NCBI GenBank assembly: GCA_020638035.1
Contig: JACKJI010000018.1
Span: 1-40,737 of the forward strand
Origin: Hyphomicrobiaceae bacterium
Lineage (GTDB): Bacteria; Pseudomonadota; Alphaproteobacteria; Rhizobiales; Hyphomicrobiaceae
Reading direction: 5' to 3'
DNA length: 40,737 nt
Of this stretch, positions 8,368 to 16,827 are shown piece by piece; the stretch's first letter is position 1; each line of letters starts with the position of its first letter. Below the pieces are notes generated by a model, which worked only from the letters and a program-made list of their open reading frames with translations, ran no database searches and was not told the origin of the DNA. The translations under genes and the position numbers were made by a program.

Positions 8368-9638
8368 TGCGCGGCGTCCTTTTGGGCGGCGAAGTGCTCG
8401 GCAATGCGGGCAATGAGCGCTTCGGCCACGTCCTGCTTGCTCATCTCCGGCCAGTCTTCGACGCCGCCTACCGAGACGAGATGCACGCGGTTGCGGTCGC
8501 CGCCCATGATGCCGGTGTGCGGCGACACGTCGTTGGCAACGATCCAGTCAGCGTTCTTGGTCTTGAGCTTGCGGGCAGCATAACCGGTGACGTCGTTCGT
8601 CTCGGCGGCGAAGCCGACGATCAGTGCCGGCCGCTGCGGACCCTTGGCGGCGATTGTCTTCAGGATGTCAGGGTTTTCGGTGAGCGTCAGCGCCGGGGCC
8701 TTGCTGCCCGCCTTCTTCTTGATCTTCTGCGTCTCGGCGGAAGCGACGCGCCAGTCGGCGACTGCGGCGGTGAAGATGCCGACATCGGCCGGCAGCGCGC
8801 GCTGTGCTGCCTCCAGCATCTCTTGTGCGGTCTCGACATGAATGACGGCAACGCCTGCGGGATCAGGGATGGAGACGGGACCAGACACGAGCGTCACCTG
8901 CGCTCCGGCCCGCGCTGCCGCGGCGGCGATCGCATGGCCCTGCTTGCCCGACGAACGGTTGGCAATGTAGCGGACGGGATCGATCGGCTCGTGCGTCGGG
9001 CCGCTGGTGATGAGCACGCGGCGCCCACGTAGGGGGAGCAGTGCTGCTTTTGCCGTGGCCCGCCCGTCTTCGATACGAGCTGCGGTGTTTGTCTTTCGAT
9101 CGAGCGCGTCGAGGATCGCGGCCATCAGGTCGGGCACGTCCGGCAAGCGCCCGGGGCCGGCTTCGCCGCGTTCCGCCATCTCGCCGACCGCCGGATCGAT
9201 GATCGTGATGCCGTCGGCTTTCAGCTGGGCCACATTGCGCCGGGTCGCCGGGTGCAGCCACATGCGCGGGTTCATTGCCGGCGCCACCAGCACCGGCTTG
9301 TCGGTGGCCATGAGCACGGTGGACGCAAGGTCATCGGCATGTCCGCCGGCCATCTTGGCCAGGAGATCGGCTGTTGCCGGCGCCACCACCACGAGATCCG
9401 CCTCGCGCGACAGCCGAATGTGGCCGATCTCGCGCTCAGAATTGAGGTCGAACAGGTTGGTGAATACGGGCTCATTGCTGAGAGCGCCGACCGAGAGCGG
9501 TGTTACGAACTGTTCGGCCGCCCGTGTCAGTACAGCGCGTACCGCGACGCCGCGCTCTTTCAGCCGGCGAATGAGGTCCAGACACTTGTAGGCCGCGATA
9601 CCGCCGCCGATGATGAGAACGATGCGCTTATTGGTCAC
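8364..9638 (-). CDS. coaBC: Bifunctional phosphopantothenoylcysteine decarboxylase / phosphopantothenate-cysteine ligase
   Basis: 424 aa, the usual length. It performs two steps of CoA synthesis: ligation of cysteine to 4'-phosphopantothenate (CoaB, C-terminal) and FMN-dependent decarboxylation (CoaC, N-terminal). N-terminal flavodoxin-like start RIVLIIGGGIAAYKCLDLI, then SREADLVVVAPATADLLAKM and the substrate-clamping AMNPRMWLHPATRRN. The CoaB half has LITSGPTHEPIDPVRYI, NRSSGKQG and KIKKKAGSKAPALTLTENPD. Followed by dut with a 4-bp overlap. Confidence 0.97.
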   Translation of the reverse strand: MTNKRIVLIIGGGIAAYKCLDLIRRLKERGVAVRAVLTRAAEQFVTPLSVGALSNEPVFTNLFDLNSEREIGHIRLSREADLVVVAPATADLLAKMAGGHADDLASTVLMATDKPVLVAPAMNPRMWLHPATRRNVAQLKADGITIIDPAVGEMAERGEAGPGRLPDVPDLMAAILDALDRKTNTAARIEDGRATAKAALLPLRGRRVLITSGPTHEPIDPVRYIANRSSGKQGHAIAAAAARAGAQVTLVSGPVSIPDPAGVAVIHVETAQEMLEAAQRALPADVGIFTAAVADWRVASAETQKIKKKAGSKAPALTLTENPDILKTIAAKGPQRPALIVGFAAETNDVTGYAARKLKTKNADWIVANDVSPHTGIMGGDRNRVHLVSVGGVEDWPEMSKQDVAEALIARIAEHFAAQKDAAQ

Positions 9639-9905
9639 GATGTCGTGGTCACGCTCTACTGGTCAGAACTGCAACAGCGCCCCATGTTCCGGGAGCTGGA
9701 CCACGAGGCCGGGGCCTGAAGCTCGCCCGTAATCGTGGTCTATAGCATACCGGCTGCGGAAATGCGTTAAGTGCCCCGCAGATATGGGCCTTTGCCGGCC
9801 TCCGGCAAGCCTCAATTTGGGTGTTGGTCCGTGCTACACGTAGCCCGCAGATGCGGGCCGACTTCGGCGGGGGACCGGCCCATGATGTTAACGGAGAGGG
9901 GTGGT
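9639..9905. other. coaBC-TPR intergenic region with perfect hairpin
   Basis: About 270 bp. GCCCGC-AGAT-GCGGGC at 9843-9858 is a perfect 6-bp stem with a 4-nt loop ahead of the TPR gene. There is no T-run. The rest shows nothing I can assign. Confidence 0.35.
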
Positions 9906-10598
9906 ATGCGAGGCGGCGTTGGCCCGCATTGGGGTGTGATGCGCGCGTTGGTCTTGGCAACCGCTGCCACGCTGGCATTGCTGGCGCCGGCAGATTCTGG
10001 TCCCGCCATTGCCGATACAACGCAGAGTGGCGTTGCCGGTGATTGCTTCAAGGAGAACAGTACGCGCCGCATTCCGGGCTGCACCGCGCTCCTGGAGGGC
10101 GACACGAATCTCAGCGTTGCCGAGCGAAGCCTTGCCCACGCCATGCGCGCACTCGCCTATTCGCTTCAGGCGCAGTACGGCGAGGCACTGCGTGATTATG
10201 ACGAGGCGATCCGCCTCAAGCCGGATTTTGATGTCGCCCTCAACAATCGCGCCTGGGCACTCTTCAAGCTGCAACGCTACGACGAGGGCATGACCGACGT
10301 CACCAGAGCCTTGACGATCGCACCGTGGAGTGCGCATGCCTTCGATACGCGCGCCCACCTCCATCATGTGGCAGGCCGCACGCGCCTGGCGCTACAGGAC
10401 TACATCCTTGCCATGCGCTTTGGCGGCGAGAAGCTGGTCAAGCTCTATCAATGCGGACTGGAGTCGCATGGCCTGTTTAAGGGTCCGGTCGATGGAGTCG
10501 AGAGCGAGGACTTGCGCAAGGCACTGGCTACCTGTGTGCGCGATCTTGCCTGCGATCCGCTGCCTCCGGAGGAGGAATGCCGTCGCCCCACATCATAA
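9906..10598 (+). CDS. Exported TPR-repeat protein
   Basis: 230 aa from ATG 9906, chosen for the GAGAGGGG stretch upstream; ATG 9939 is possible. Signal peptide MRALVLATAATLALLAP. After it comes a Cys pair region (GDCFKENSTRRIPGCTALL) typical of alphaproteobacterial periplasmic TPR proteins, then about three tetratricopeptide helical pairs: AMRALAYSLQAQYGEALRDY, AIRLKPDFDVALNNRAWALF, ALTIAPWSAHAFDTRAHLHH. A further Cys-containing C-terminus follows (CGLESHGLFKGPVDG, CVRDLACDPLPPEEEC), resembling a peptidoglycan-binding-like segment. It is likely a periplasmic scaffold; partner unknown. Confidence 0.85.
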   Translation: MRGGVGPHWGVMRALVLATAATLALLAPADSGPAIADTTQSGVAGDCFKENSTRRIPGCTALLEGDTNLSVAERSLAHAMRALAYSLQAQYGEALRDYDEAIRLKPDFDVALNNRAWALFKLQRYDEGMTDVTRALTIAPWSAHAFDTRAHLHHVAGRTRLALQDYILAMRFGGEKLVKLYQCGLESHGLFKGPVDGVESEDLRKALATCVRDLACDPLPPEEECRRPTS

Positions 10599-10678
10599 AG
10601 TTCTGCGTGAGTGCTCCGGCTGGATGAGGATGCCGGTCAAGTAGGTGTCATGTCGGCGGCCAACAGGAGCCGCCGGGA

Positions 10679-11293
10679 ATGAACATTCGGACAGAAGCTT
10701 GGAAAGGACTGAGGTTGGCCGTGATGCCCCGACAGACGCTAATTGCATTCTCCCGACAGTTCGTGATCGCCGCGGCAGCGGCCTCGTTTCTCGTGGTAAT
10801 GGCTCCGCCGCTCCTGGTGCCGGCAAATGCCCACGAATTCAGCGCAAAGACGGTTCGGGTGTCGCATCCCTGGTTGCGCGCAACTCCGCCAGGCGCAAAA
10901 GTCGGTGCGGCCTATCTGGAAATCAGTGCGTCAGCCGAGGGCGGCGACAAGCTGATCGGCGCCAGTGCCGAGGGTATCGCCGGTCGTGTCGAGATCCACA
11001 CGCATGAGCACGCCGGCGACGTGATGAAGATGCGCCAGCTCGATGCTCTGCCGATTGAGGCGGGAAAGTCGGTCGTGTTCGCACCAGCCGGACATCACCT
11101 GATGCTGCTGGATCTGGTGCGTCCGCTCGAGGAAGGTGATCTTATTGCGCTGACGCTCAACTTCGAGAAGGCTGGCGCGATTGCGATCGAGGCGAGTGTC
11201 GAACCCATCGGTGCCAAGGGACCGCATGGGATGGACCACCAGCCGGGCCATGAGCACGATGGCCACGACATGAAGCAAGACCATAAGCACTGA
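10679..11293 (+). CDS. PCuAC-family periplasmic copper chaperone with His-rich tail
   Basis: 204 aa. PCuAC proteins hold Cu(I) in the periplasm and deliver it to cytochrome oxidase assembly. Start ATG 10679 has AGGAG 9 nt upstream; signal peptide ends near VPANAHE. Core features: SHPWLRATPPGAKVGAAYLE, then the copper site EIHTHEHAGDVMKMRQL (His107, Met116/118) and PAGHHLMLLDL (His139/140, Met142). The last ~30 residues are a His/Met/Asp-rich tail (MDHQPGHEHDGHDMKQ) that probably adds copper sites. No Sco or oxidase gene is adjacent. Confidence 0.93.
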   Translation: MNIRTEAWKGLRLAVMPRQTLIAFSRQFVIAAAAASFLVVMAPPLLVPANAHEFSAKTVRVSHPWLRATPPGAKVGAAYLEISASAEGGDKLIGASAEGIAGRVEIHTHEHAGDVMKMRQLDALPIEAGKSVVFAPAGHHLMLLDLVRPLEEGDLIALTLNFEKAGAIAIEASVEPIGAKGPHGMDHQPGHEHDGHDMKQDHKH

Positions 11294-11357
11294 GTGGGTT
11301 CGTGCAGGCTGCATCGCGGATGCGGCGTGGCATTGCGCGCGATGCGGTCTACTTGCT

Positions 11358-11768
11358 TCAGGCCGGCAATGGCAGACCTAGCTGCGCGCACCCCTCCATC
11401 ACACCCGTGCGCTGCCAGTCCTGGCCGACACCGGTGATGACGAAACGCTCAGGCTGGCTCCAGGGAAAGGCGCCGGCGAATGGCGTCTTGCCGACGTAGC
11501 CGCCGAAGCTGTTCTTTGAGTTGACATAACCGCAGACCTGATAGGCCACCTTGCCACCTGGCATGATGACCTTGCGTGCACGGAAATCCGTGTAGCGCGC
11601 CGATTCGGGGTCCTTGAGCTGGCTGGAGACGGCTGACTGCACGGCAGCGGATTGCTGAGACGTGAGTGCGTGCGGTTCATACATCCAGCGGGTCGTGTCG
11701 GGGCCTGGCGGCGTGGTCGCGCATCCGCCTGCCATCAAGACTGCCAACGCCAATGCCCCACGCATCAT
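11358..11768 (-). CDS. Small lipoprotein of unknown function
   Basis: 136 aa from ATG 11768, preceded by GGGTGGG. The signal MMRGALALAVLMAGGC carries a lipobox (LMAGGC) at about residue 16, so it should be a lipid-anchored protein. The mature part includes LTSQQSAAVQSAVSSQLKDP, then KVAYQVCGYVNSKNSFGGYV and VITGVGQDWQRTGVMEGC, with two cysteines that may bridge. Similar small lipoproteins are common and uncharacterised in Hyphomicrobiales. It is convergent with the copper chaperone gene. Confidence 0.75.
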   Translation of the reverse strand: MMRGALALAVLMAGGCATTPPGPDTTRWMYEPHALTSQQSAAVQSAVSSQLKDPESARYTDFRARKVIMPGGKVAYQVCGYVNSKNSFGGYVGKTPFAGAFPWSQPERFVITGVGQDWQRTGVMEGCAQLGLPLPA

Positions 11769-11833
11769 GACCCACCCGCCTATTGCGCGTTCATTGTTCA
11801 CGGAATCGCAGTCGCGCTCTATCCATTTGTTTG

Positions 11834-11882
11834 GAGCATGTTTTTCACGCTGAACCGCTGCGCACTTCAGCTAAACATGCTC
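11834..11882. repeat. REP-like palindromic repeat, copy B (most complete)
   Basis: 49-bp palindrome with perfect 10-bp outer arms GAGCATGTTT / AAACATGCTC and an inner CGCTGAA / TTCAGC stem around a GC-rich centre. It lies between the lipoprotein and glpK. The shared flank (GGAATCGCA...CGCGCTC at 11812-11822) extends the repeat to ~75 bp. It matches the general plan of Hyphomicrobiales intergenic palindromes. Confidence 0.85.
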
Positions 11883-11968
11883 TGAAGCGCGTTCACGGTT
11901 CCATCGAACGCGAGCCCGCCATCCTGTTCCAACTTCTGCAGGTGAGACTAACCGTTTGCGGTTGCTAT

Positions 11969-13489
11969 TCAGTTAGCAGCATCGGTGCTCCGTTCTGCCC
12001 GTGCATAGCCGATGACGGCTTCGATGGCATGTTGCCAGCGGCGGTAGCCTTCGGTGGCGAGGCGCTTGTCGGACCCCGGAGTGAAGCGCCGTTCTGCCTG
12101 CCACATTGCGGCAAAGCCTGCCTGATCGGGGAGAACGCCAGCCTTGGCGCCGGCAAGCCAGGCCGCGCCCATGGCCGTCGTTTCCTGCACATGCGGCCGC
12201 TCCACTGGGGCATCAAGGGTGTCGGCGAGTATCTGTAGCAGCAGGTCGTTGGCCACCATCCCGCCGTCCACCCGCAATGTCGTTTGGTCGGCCGCGCTCC
12301 AATCGCCGCGCATTGCATCGAGCAGATCGCGCGTCTGGAATGCGTTGGCCTCGAGCACTGCCCGGGCCAGCTCCGCTGGGCCGGTATTGCGCGTCATGCC
12401 GAACAATGCGCCGCGCGCCTCCGGCTCCCAGTAGGGTGCGCCCAATCCCACGAATGCAGGCACGAGCAGCACCTGCTGACCAGGGTCGGCCTGCGCGGCA
12501 AGAGCCGCTGTCTGCGATGAACTCGTGATGACGCCAAGCCCATCGCGCAACCACTGTATGGCGGCGCCAGCAATGAAAATCGCGCCTTCCAGCGCATAGG
12601 TCGGCACGCCATCCAGATCGTAAGCGATGGTTGTCAGGAGGCGGTTGCGTGAAGCGACGACCTCTGCGCCGGTATTGAGCATGGCAAAGCAGCCCGTGCC
12701 ATAGGTCGCCTTCAGCATACCGGGTGCGAAACAGGCCTGGCCGATGGTTGCCGCCTGCTGGTCGCCTGCCATGCCGAGGATCGGTATTGCGGCGCCGAGC
12801 AGAGAGTTCTCGCACGTGCCGAAGGATGCATTGCAGGAGCGCACCTCGGGAAGCATGCTCATCGGCACGCCGAATGCCGCGCACAGGTCTTCATCCCAGC
12901 GTCCGCGCCGGATGTCGTAAAGAGCCGTCCTGCTGGCGTTCGTAGCGTCGGTGGCGTGCACGCGTCCGCCGGTCAGCCGGTAGAGCAGCCAGGTATCGAC
13001 CGTGCCGAAGGCCAACCGTCCTGCCTCGGCTGCAGCACGCGCCCCCTCGACGTTGTCGAGCAGCCACGCGATTTTGGTGGCGGAAAAGTAGGGATCCAGC
13101 CGGAGGCCGGTCTTTTGCGAGACCACTGGGCCGAGCCCTTCGTCCTCGAGCCTCCGGCATACCGCTGCTGTTCGCCGGTCCTGCCAGACAATGGCCCGGT
13201 GGACCGGCTGGCCCGTCTGGCGGTCCCAGACGATCGTCGTTTCGCGTTGATTGGTGATGCCGATCGCCGCAATGCTCCCGGCTTGAATTCCGGCGGCCGA
13301 CAGGGCGGTCTTGGCGGTTGCCAGCGTGGTCGTCCAGATCTCCTCCGGGTCGTGTTCGACCTGTCCGGAGGCAGGGTAGTGCTGCGTGAATTCCTGCTGC
13401 CCTGCGCCACGCACCGTAAGCGATGCATCGAAGACAAGTGCGCGGCTCGAGGTGGTGCCCTGATCAATTGCGAGGACATAGGCGGACAT
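11969..13489 (-). CDS. glpK: Glycerol kinase
   Basis: 506 aa, standard FGGY kinase length; phosphorylates glycerol to sn-glycerol-3-phosphate in the cytoplasm. The N-terminal phosphate-1 motif is YVLAIDQGTTSSRALVFD, followed by ITNQRETTIVWDR, the glycerol-binding IVWQDRRTA, the DTWLLYRLTGG segment, GMAGDQQAATIGQ, TYGTGCFAMLNTG and the C-terminal DGGMVANDLLLQ with ETTAMGAAWLAG. It pairs functionally with glpD (16828). It is alone in the leftward direction and separated from the aldolase by a 307-bp divergent region. Confidence 0.97.
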   Translation of the reverse strand: MSAYVLAIDQGTTSSRALVFDASLTVRGAGQQEFTQHYPASGQVEHDPEEIWTTTLATAKTALSAAGIQAGSIAAIGITNQRETTIVWDRQTGQPVHRAIVWQDRRTAAVCRRLEDEGLGPVVSQKTGLRLDPYFSATKIAWLLDNVEGARAAAEAGRLAFGTVDTWLLYRLTGGRVHATDATNASRTALYDIRRGRWDEDLCAAFGVPMSMLPEVRSCNASFGTCENSLLGAAIPILGMAGDQQAATIGQACFAPGMLKATYGTGCFAMLNTGAEVVASRNRLLTTIAYDLDGVPTYALEGAIFIAGAAIQWLRDGLGVITSSSQTAALAAQADPGQQVLLVPAFVGLGAPYWEPEARGALFGMTRNTGPAELARAVLEANAFQTRDLLDAMRGDWSAADQTTLRVDGGMVANDLLLQILADTLDAPVERPHVQETTAMGAAWLAGAKAGVLPDQAGFAAMWQAERRFTPGSDKRLATEGYRRWQHAIEAVIGYARAERSTDAAN

Positions 13490-13796
13490 CTGTCCAATCC
13501 CTTTTCAGCTCACGCCCGCGCGCTGCGGACAGCAGAGGTTTCAGCGTGAATCACCAGCAGAAGGGTGGGAGGCGATAGCCGGCTGGCGTCAAGCATTCTC
13601 TTTCCTTGACAGTCTGTCGCAGCTTGAACAATGTGCCGCCACCCCGGTTGCAGGGCCGCGCTGGGCAAAAAAGAATAAAACGGTCCCGAGTCTAGGGAGA
13701 CGACCAAGGGGCGATGCAACAGCGTCGCCCCTGCGCTTTTCCAGCGGCCGTCGGCCGTCCCAAGGAAGGCCCCGGAAATCGAGCCGGACGTAAGCC
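13490..13796. other. glpK-aldolase divergent region with hairpin at 13707-13732
   Basis: 307 bp between divergent starts. AGGGGCGA and TCGCCCCT form a perfect 8-bp stem with a 10-nt loop, followed by GCGCTTTT, so it looks like a terminator or attenuator in the leader of the aldolase gene. Nothing else is recognisable. Confidence 0.45.
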
Positions 13797-14570
13797 ATGG
13801 CACGAGAGAACACCCTGAAACACGCGCTGCTTTCAGGCGGGCGCGGCGTCAATGCCTGGTGCTCGATCCCGAGCAGTTACGTCGCCGAGGTGATCGCGCA
13901 TCTCGGGTTCGACAGTGTCACCATCGATCTGCAGCACGGTGCGGGTGACTATGCTGCGGCCTTCACCATGCTGCAGGCGATCTCGACAGGCCCGGCCATG
14001 CCGATGGTGCGCGTGCCGTGGAATGATCCGGCCCTCCTCATGAAAGTTCTCGACGCCGGTGCGATGGGTGTCATCTGTCCGATGATCAACACGGCGGCGG
14101 AAGCTCGCTCGTTTGTGGGCGCCTGCCGCTATCCTCCGCTCGGGTACCGTTCGTTCGGTCCCAATCGCGCTGTGCAGTATTCCGGGGCCGACTATTGGCG
14201 CACGGCCAACCGCGAAGTGCTGCTGCTGGCCATGATCGAGACGCGCCAGGGGGTGGAGAACCTCGAGGAGATCCTCGCCGTCGACGGGCTTGATGGCATC
14301 TATGTCGGTCCGGGTGACCTGTCGCTGTCCTACGGTGCCGAACCGTCGATGCGCCCTGGCAATCCCGACGTTATTGCCGCCATCGAACATATCCTGGAAC
14401 GCACCCTGGCAAATGGGCTCGTGCCGGCGATCCACACGGATGGGCCGGCGACGGCGCTGGTGCGATATCGCCAGGGGTACCGCCTCGTCACGCTACAAAG
14501 CGACGTGCGCTACATGGTCAATGGTGCGACGGCGGCGTTGGCCGAACTCAAAGCGGGAAGTGAAGTGTAA
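13797..14570 (+). CDS. HpcH/HpaI-family class II aldolase
   Basis: 257 aa. The family cleaves 2-oxo-4-hydroxy acids to pyruvate and an aldehyde using a divalent metal. Seen: the catalytic His in TIDLQHGAGDY (about 47), the Arg in PMVRVPW, the metal ligands in MIETRQGVENLEEIL and the VGPGDLSLSYG loop with the second acidic ligand. The natural substrate cannot be read from the sequence; annotation as HpaI/RhmA-like is family-level only. It sits upstream of a solute symporter and glpD, so a role in sugar-acid or glycerol-linked carbon use is plausible. Confidence 0.9.
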   Translation: MARENTLKHALLSGGRGVNAWCSIPSSYVAEVIAHLGFDSVTIDLQHGAGDYAAAFTMLQAISTGPAMPMVRVPWNDPALLMKVLDAGAMGVICPMINTAAEARSFVGACRYPPLGYRSFGPNRAVQYSGADYWRTANREVLLLAMIETRQGVENLEEILAVDGLDGIYVGPGDLSLSYGAEPSMRPGNPDVIAAIEHILERTLANGLVPAIHTDGPATALVRYRQGYRLVTLQSDVRYMVNGATAALAELKAGSEV

Positions 14571-14829
14571 ATCGGGCGGAGTTTCCGGGTGGCGGGTCTT
14601 CCTGCTTTGAAGCGCCGACCTTGCACCACATCTGCTACGTGTGACCGGCGCGCGATAGTGCAATGGCAGGACGCGCCGAAACGTGCTGGCATGTCGGCAG
14701 GTCATTCCAAGGGCGCGCAACCTGAACTATCGTGCGGGCATTGCGAATTGCGGTCCGGACGTGCCGGTTACAGGGGGCCGCTGATCCGAGGGGATCGCGC
14801 GCGGGGGTTCAAGGGGGCGCGGGACGGCG

Positions 14830-16818
14830 ATGGCAGCATCGCGCAGCTACTGGCGATCGACACGGCGGCTCACACTGTGGGGGCTGCTGGCTTGGTGCGC
14901 TGCGGCGCTGGCGATGCCGCTCTTTGCCCAGCCTCTCGAAGCAATTTCGGTTATGGGCATTCCGCTCAGTTTTTATGCGCTCGCCCATGGCCTGCCGGTG
15001 GCACTGGTAATCCTTGCCTTCCTGTTCGCTTCCCGTCAGCGCCGCATCGATCGTGCATTGCTCAATGGAGCGGGTGGGGACGCGGTGCTGACGCCTACGC
15101 GAGCCAGTGGCATTGGCGGGATCACCGGTGCGCTGGCGATGGCAGGCGACTGGCTGTCTGGGGCTACCTTGGTCACGGTTGTCGGAGCGCTTTTCACGCT
15201 GGGACATGACGGTCTTTATTGGCTGATCGGCCTCGTCGGCGGACTTGCGCTCGGCGGCATGCTGTTTGGACCTCATTTGCATCGCGCAGGCGGTCTCGGT
15301 GTCGCCGGGTTCGTCCGGCTCAGGTTTGGCGGAGTTGCGGGGGCGCTGTCGACGTTGGTGATTGCCGGCGCCACGGCGCTACTGCTTGCCGCCAATGCCA
15401 CCGCGCTGATCGCCGCGACCGAGACCCTTCTGCCGGACCTGCCTGCCGCACCGTTGGCCGCGCTTCTGGTGGCGACGATCGCGTTTCTGATGCCCGTGGC
15501 GCTGAAGTCCAGAGGTGGCGGCATCACAATGGCGCAGGCGATCGGCTATCCGCTGCTTGTCGCCGCCCTCTGCATTCCCGTGGTCGTCACTGCCGCGGGT
15601 CTTGCACCCGAACAGCTCGCCTATGGTGCCGTGCTCAAGCAGATCGGTGCTAGCGAACTCGGCCTTCTGGAAAAGGAGTTGGCGGACCCTGTGACGCTGA
15701 AGCTTTTCACGCGGCCGTTCACCACCGCGACGGCGTTGAGCGGCCTGCTCCTGACGCTGTCCCTGGCGCTCGGTCTCGCGGCAATCCCGCAGATGCTCAG
15801 GCGCCCCTCTGCGGTGCGCTCAGCTGAAAGTGCGCGTCTCATGCCGGCTGCCGCCCTGCTGCTGATCCTCCTAGCCGCTCTCGCGCTGCCGCCGTTGGTC
15901 GCAAAGGCGCGGATCGGCGTGCTCGGCCTCGCAGGCGAGCGCATCGACGCGCCTGCGCCGCGGCTTGTCGAGATGGGGCGTCTCGGGCTCGTCGATGTCT
16001 GTGGTGCGCGTGCGCCGTCGGCGGAAGCGATCGCGGCTGCCTGCACGGGGCTGCCCGACGCACCAGCGGCGCTTCGGCTCGACGACGTCACCGTTCCCCG
16101 TGATCGCGCGCTGCTCGCGGCACCGCTGCTCGCCGGTCAGCCTCTATTTGCCAGCTGGGTCATTGCGGCAGCACTTGCCATGGCATCACTGTTCGCATCG
16201 TGTTGGCTCGGAACCCAGTTTGCAGGAGCGGAAGCGCCAACGCGCGAGGGTGCGTCGCCCGCTGGACGTGTGTCTGGATTGGTGCTGGCGGTACTCGCGG
16301 CCTCGGCTGCGGTTGGGCTCGTGCTGACGCACACTGCCGACGTTATGACCCTGCTCGCCTGGGGTCTCTCCCTGGCAGCGGCAGGATTGGCGCCGATCCT
16401 ACTGGCCGGCATCTGGTCCTTGCGAGCGACGGCTGCCGGAGCGGTGCTGGGGATGGTCGCAGGCGTCGGTGTGGTTCTCTACTATGTTGTCGGCACGCGC
16501 TATTTCGCGCCCGCTTTCTTCGAGCTGTGGGGCGCATTCTCCTCGGCCGGCTACGGCGCCATTGCCGATTACGAGGCGGCCAAGGAAGCGCTCGCGAAGC
16601 TCGGGTCTCAGGGCGACCGGCAGGCGGCGCATGCTGCATTGGATGAAGCGGCCCGCGCCGTTGCCAACTGGTGGGGTATGCGCGATGTCGCTTCGGGGGC
16701 GCTCGGCGCGATGGTGGCCATCGTGGTCTTGGGGCTTGTCTCTCTCGTTACGCCGCGCCCCAATGACGAAGCGATCAGCCTCATCAGTCGCATCCGCGGA
16801 CTTGCGCCGCGTGTATGA
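14830..16818 (+). CDS. Sodium:solute symporter with DUF4212-like N-terminal fusion
   Basis: 662 aa, multi-spanning inner-membrane protein. The first ~75 residues (YWRSTRRLTLWGLLAWCAAA, then MGIPLSFYALAHG and FLFASRQRRIDR) match the pattern of the separate small subunit (DUF4212) that normally accompanies a two-gene symporter. Directly after comes the SSS core signature GALAMAGDWLSGATLVTVVG, so the second DUF4212 helix appears to replace helix 1 of the large subunit. A ~90-residue periplasmic or cytoplasmic loop (about 360-450) is inserted mid-protein. It is likely a carboxylate transporter of the ActP/VC_2705 group. glpD begins 9 bp after its stop, so they are probably co-transcribed. Confidence 0.85.
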   Translation: MAASRSYWRSTRRLTLWGLLAWCAAALAMPLFAQPLEAISVMGIPLSFYALAHGLPVALVILAFLFASRQRRIDRALLNGAGGDAVLTPTRASGIGGITGALAMAGDWLSGATLVTVVGALFTLGHDGLYWLIGLVGGLALGGMLFGPHLHRAGGLGVAGFVRLRFGGVAGALSTLVIAGATALLLAANATALIAATETLLPDLPAAPLAALLVATIAFLMPVALKSRGGGITMAQAIGYPLLVAALCIPVVVTAAGLAPEQLAYGAVLKQIGASELGLLEKELADPVTLKLFTRPFTTATALSGLLLTLSLALGLAAIPQMLRRPSAVRSAESARLMPAAALLLILLAALALPPLVAKARIGVLGLAGERIDAPAPRLVEMGRLGLVDVCGARAPSAEAIAAACTGLPDAPAALRLDDVTVPRDRALLAAPLLAGQPLFASWVIAAALAMASLFASCWLGTQFAGAEAPTREGASPAGRVSGLVLAVLAASAAVGLVLTHTADVMTLLAWGLSLAAAGLAPILLAGIWSLRATAAGAVLGMVAGVGVVLYYVVGTRYFAPAFFELWGAFSSAGYGAIADYEAAKEALAKLGSQGDRQAAHAALDEAARAVANWWGMRDVASGALGAMVAIVVLGLVSLVTPRPNDEAISLISRIRGLAPRV

Positions 16819-16827
16819 TGGCGATCC

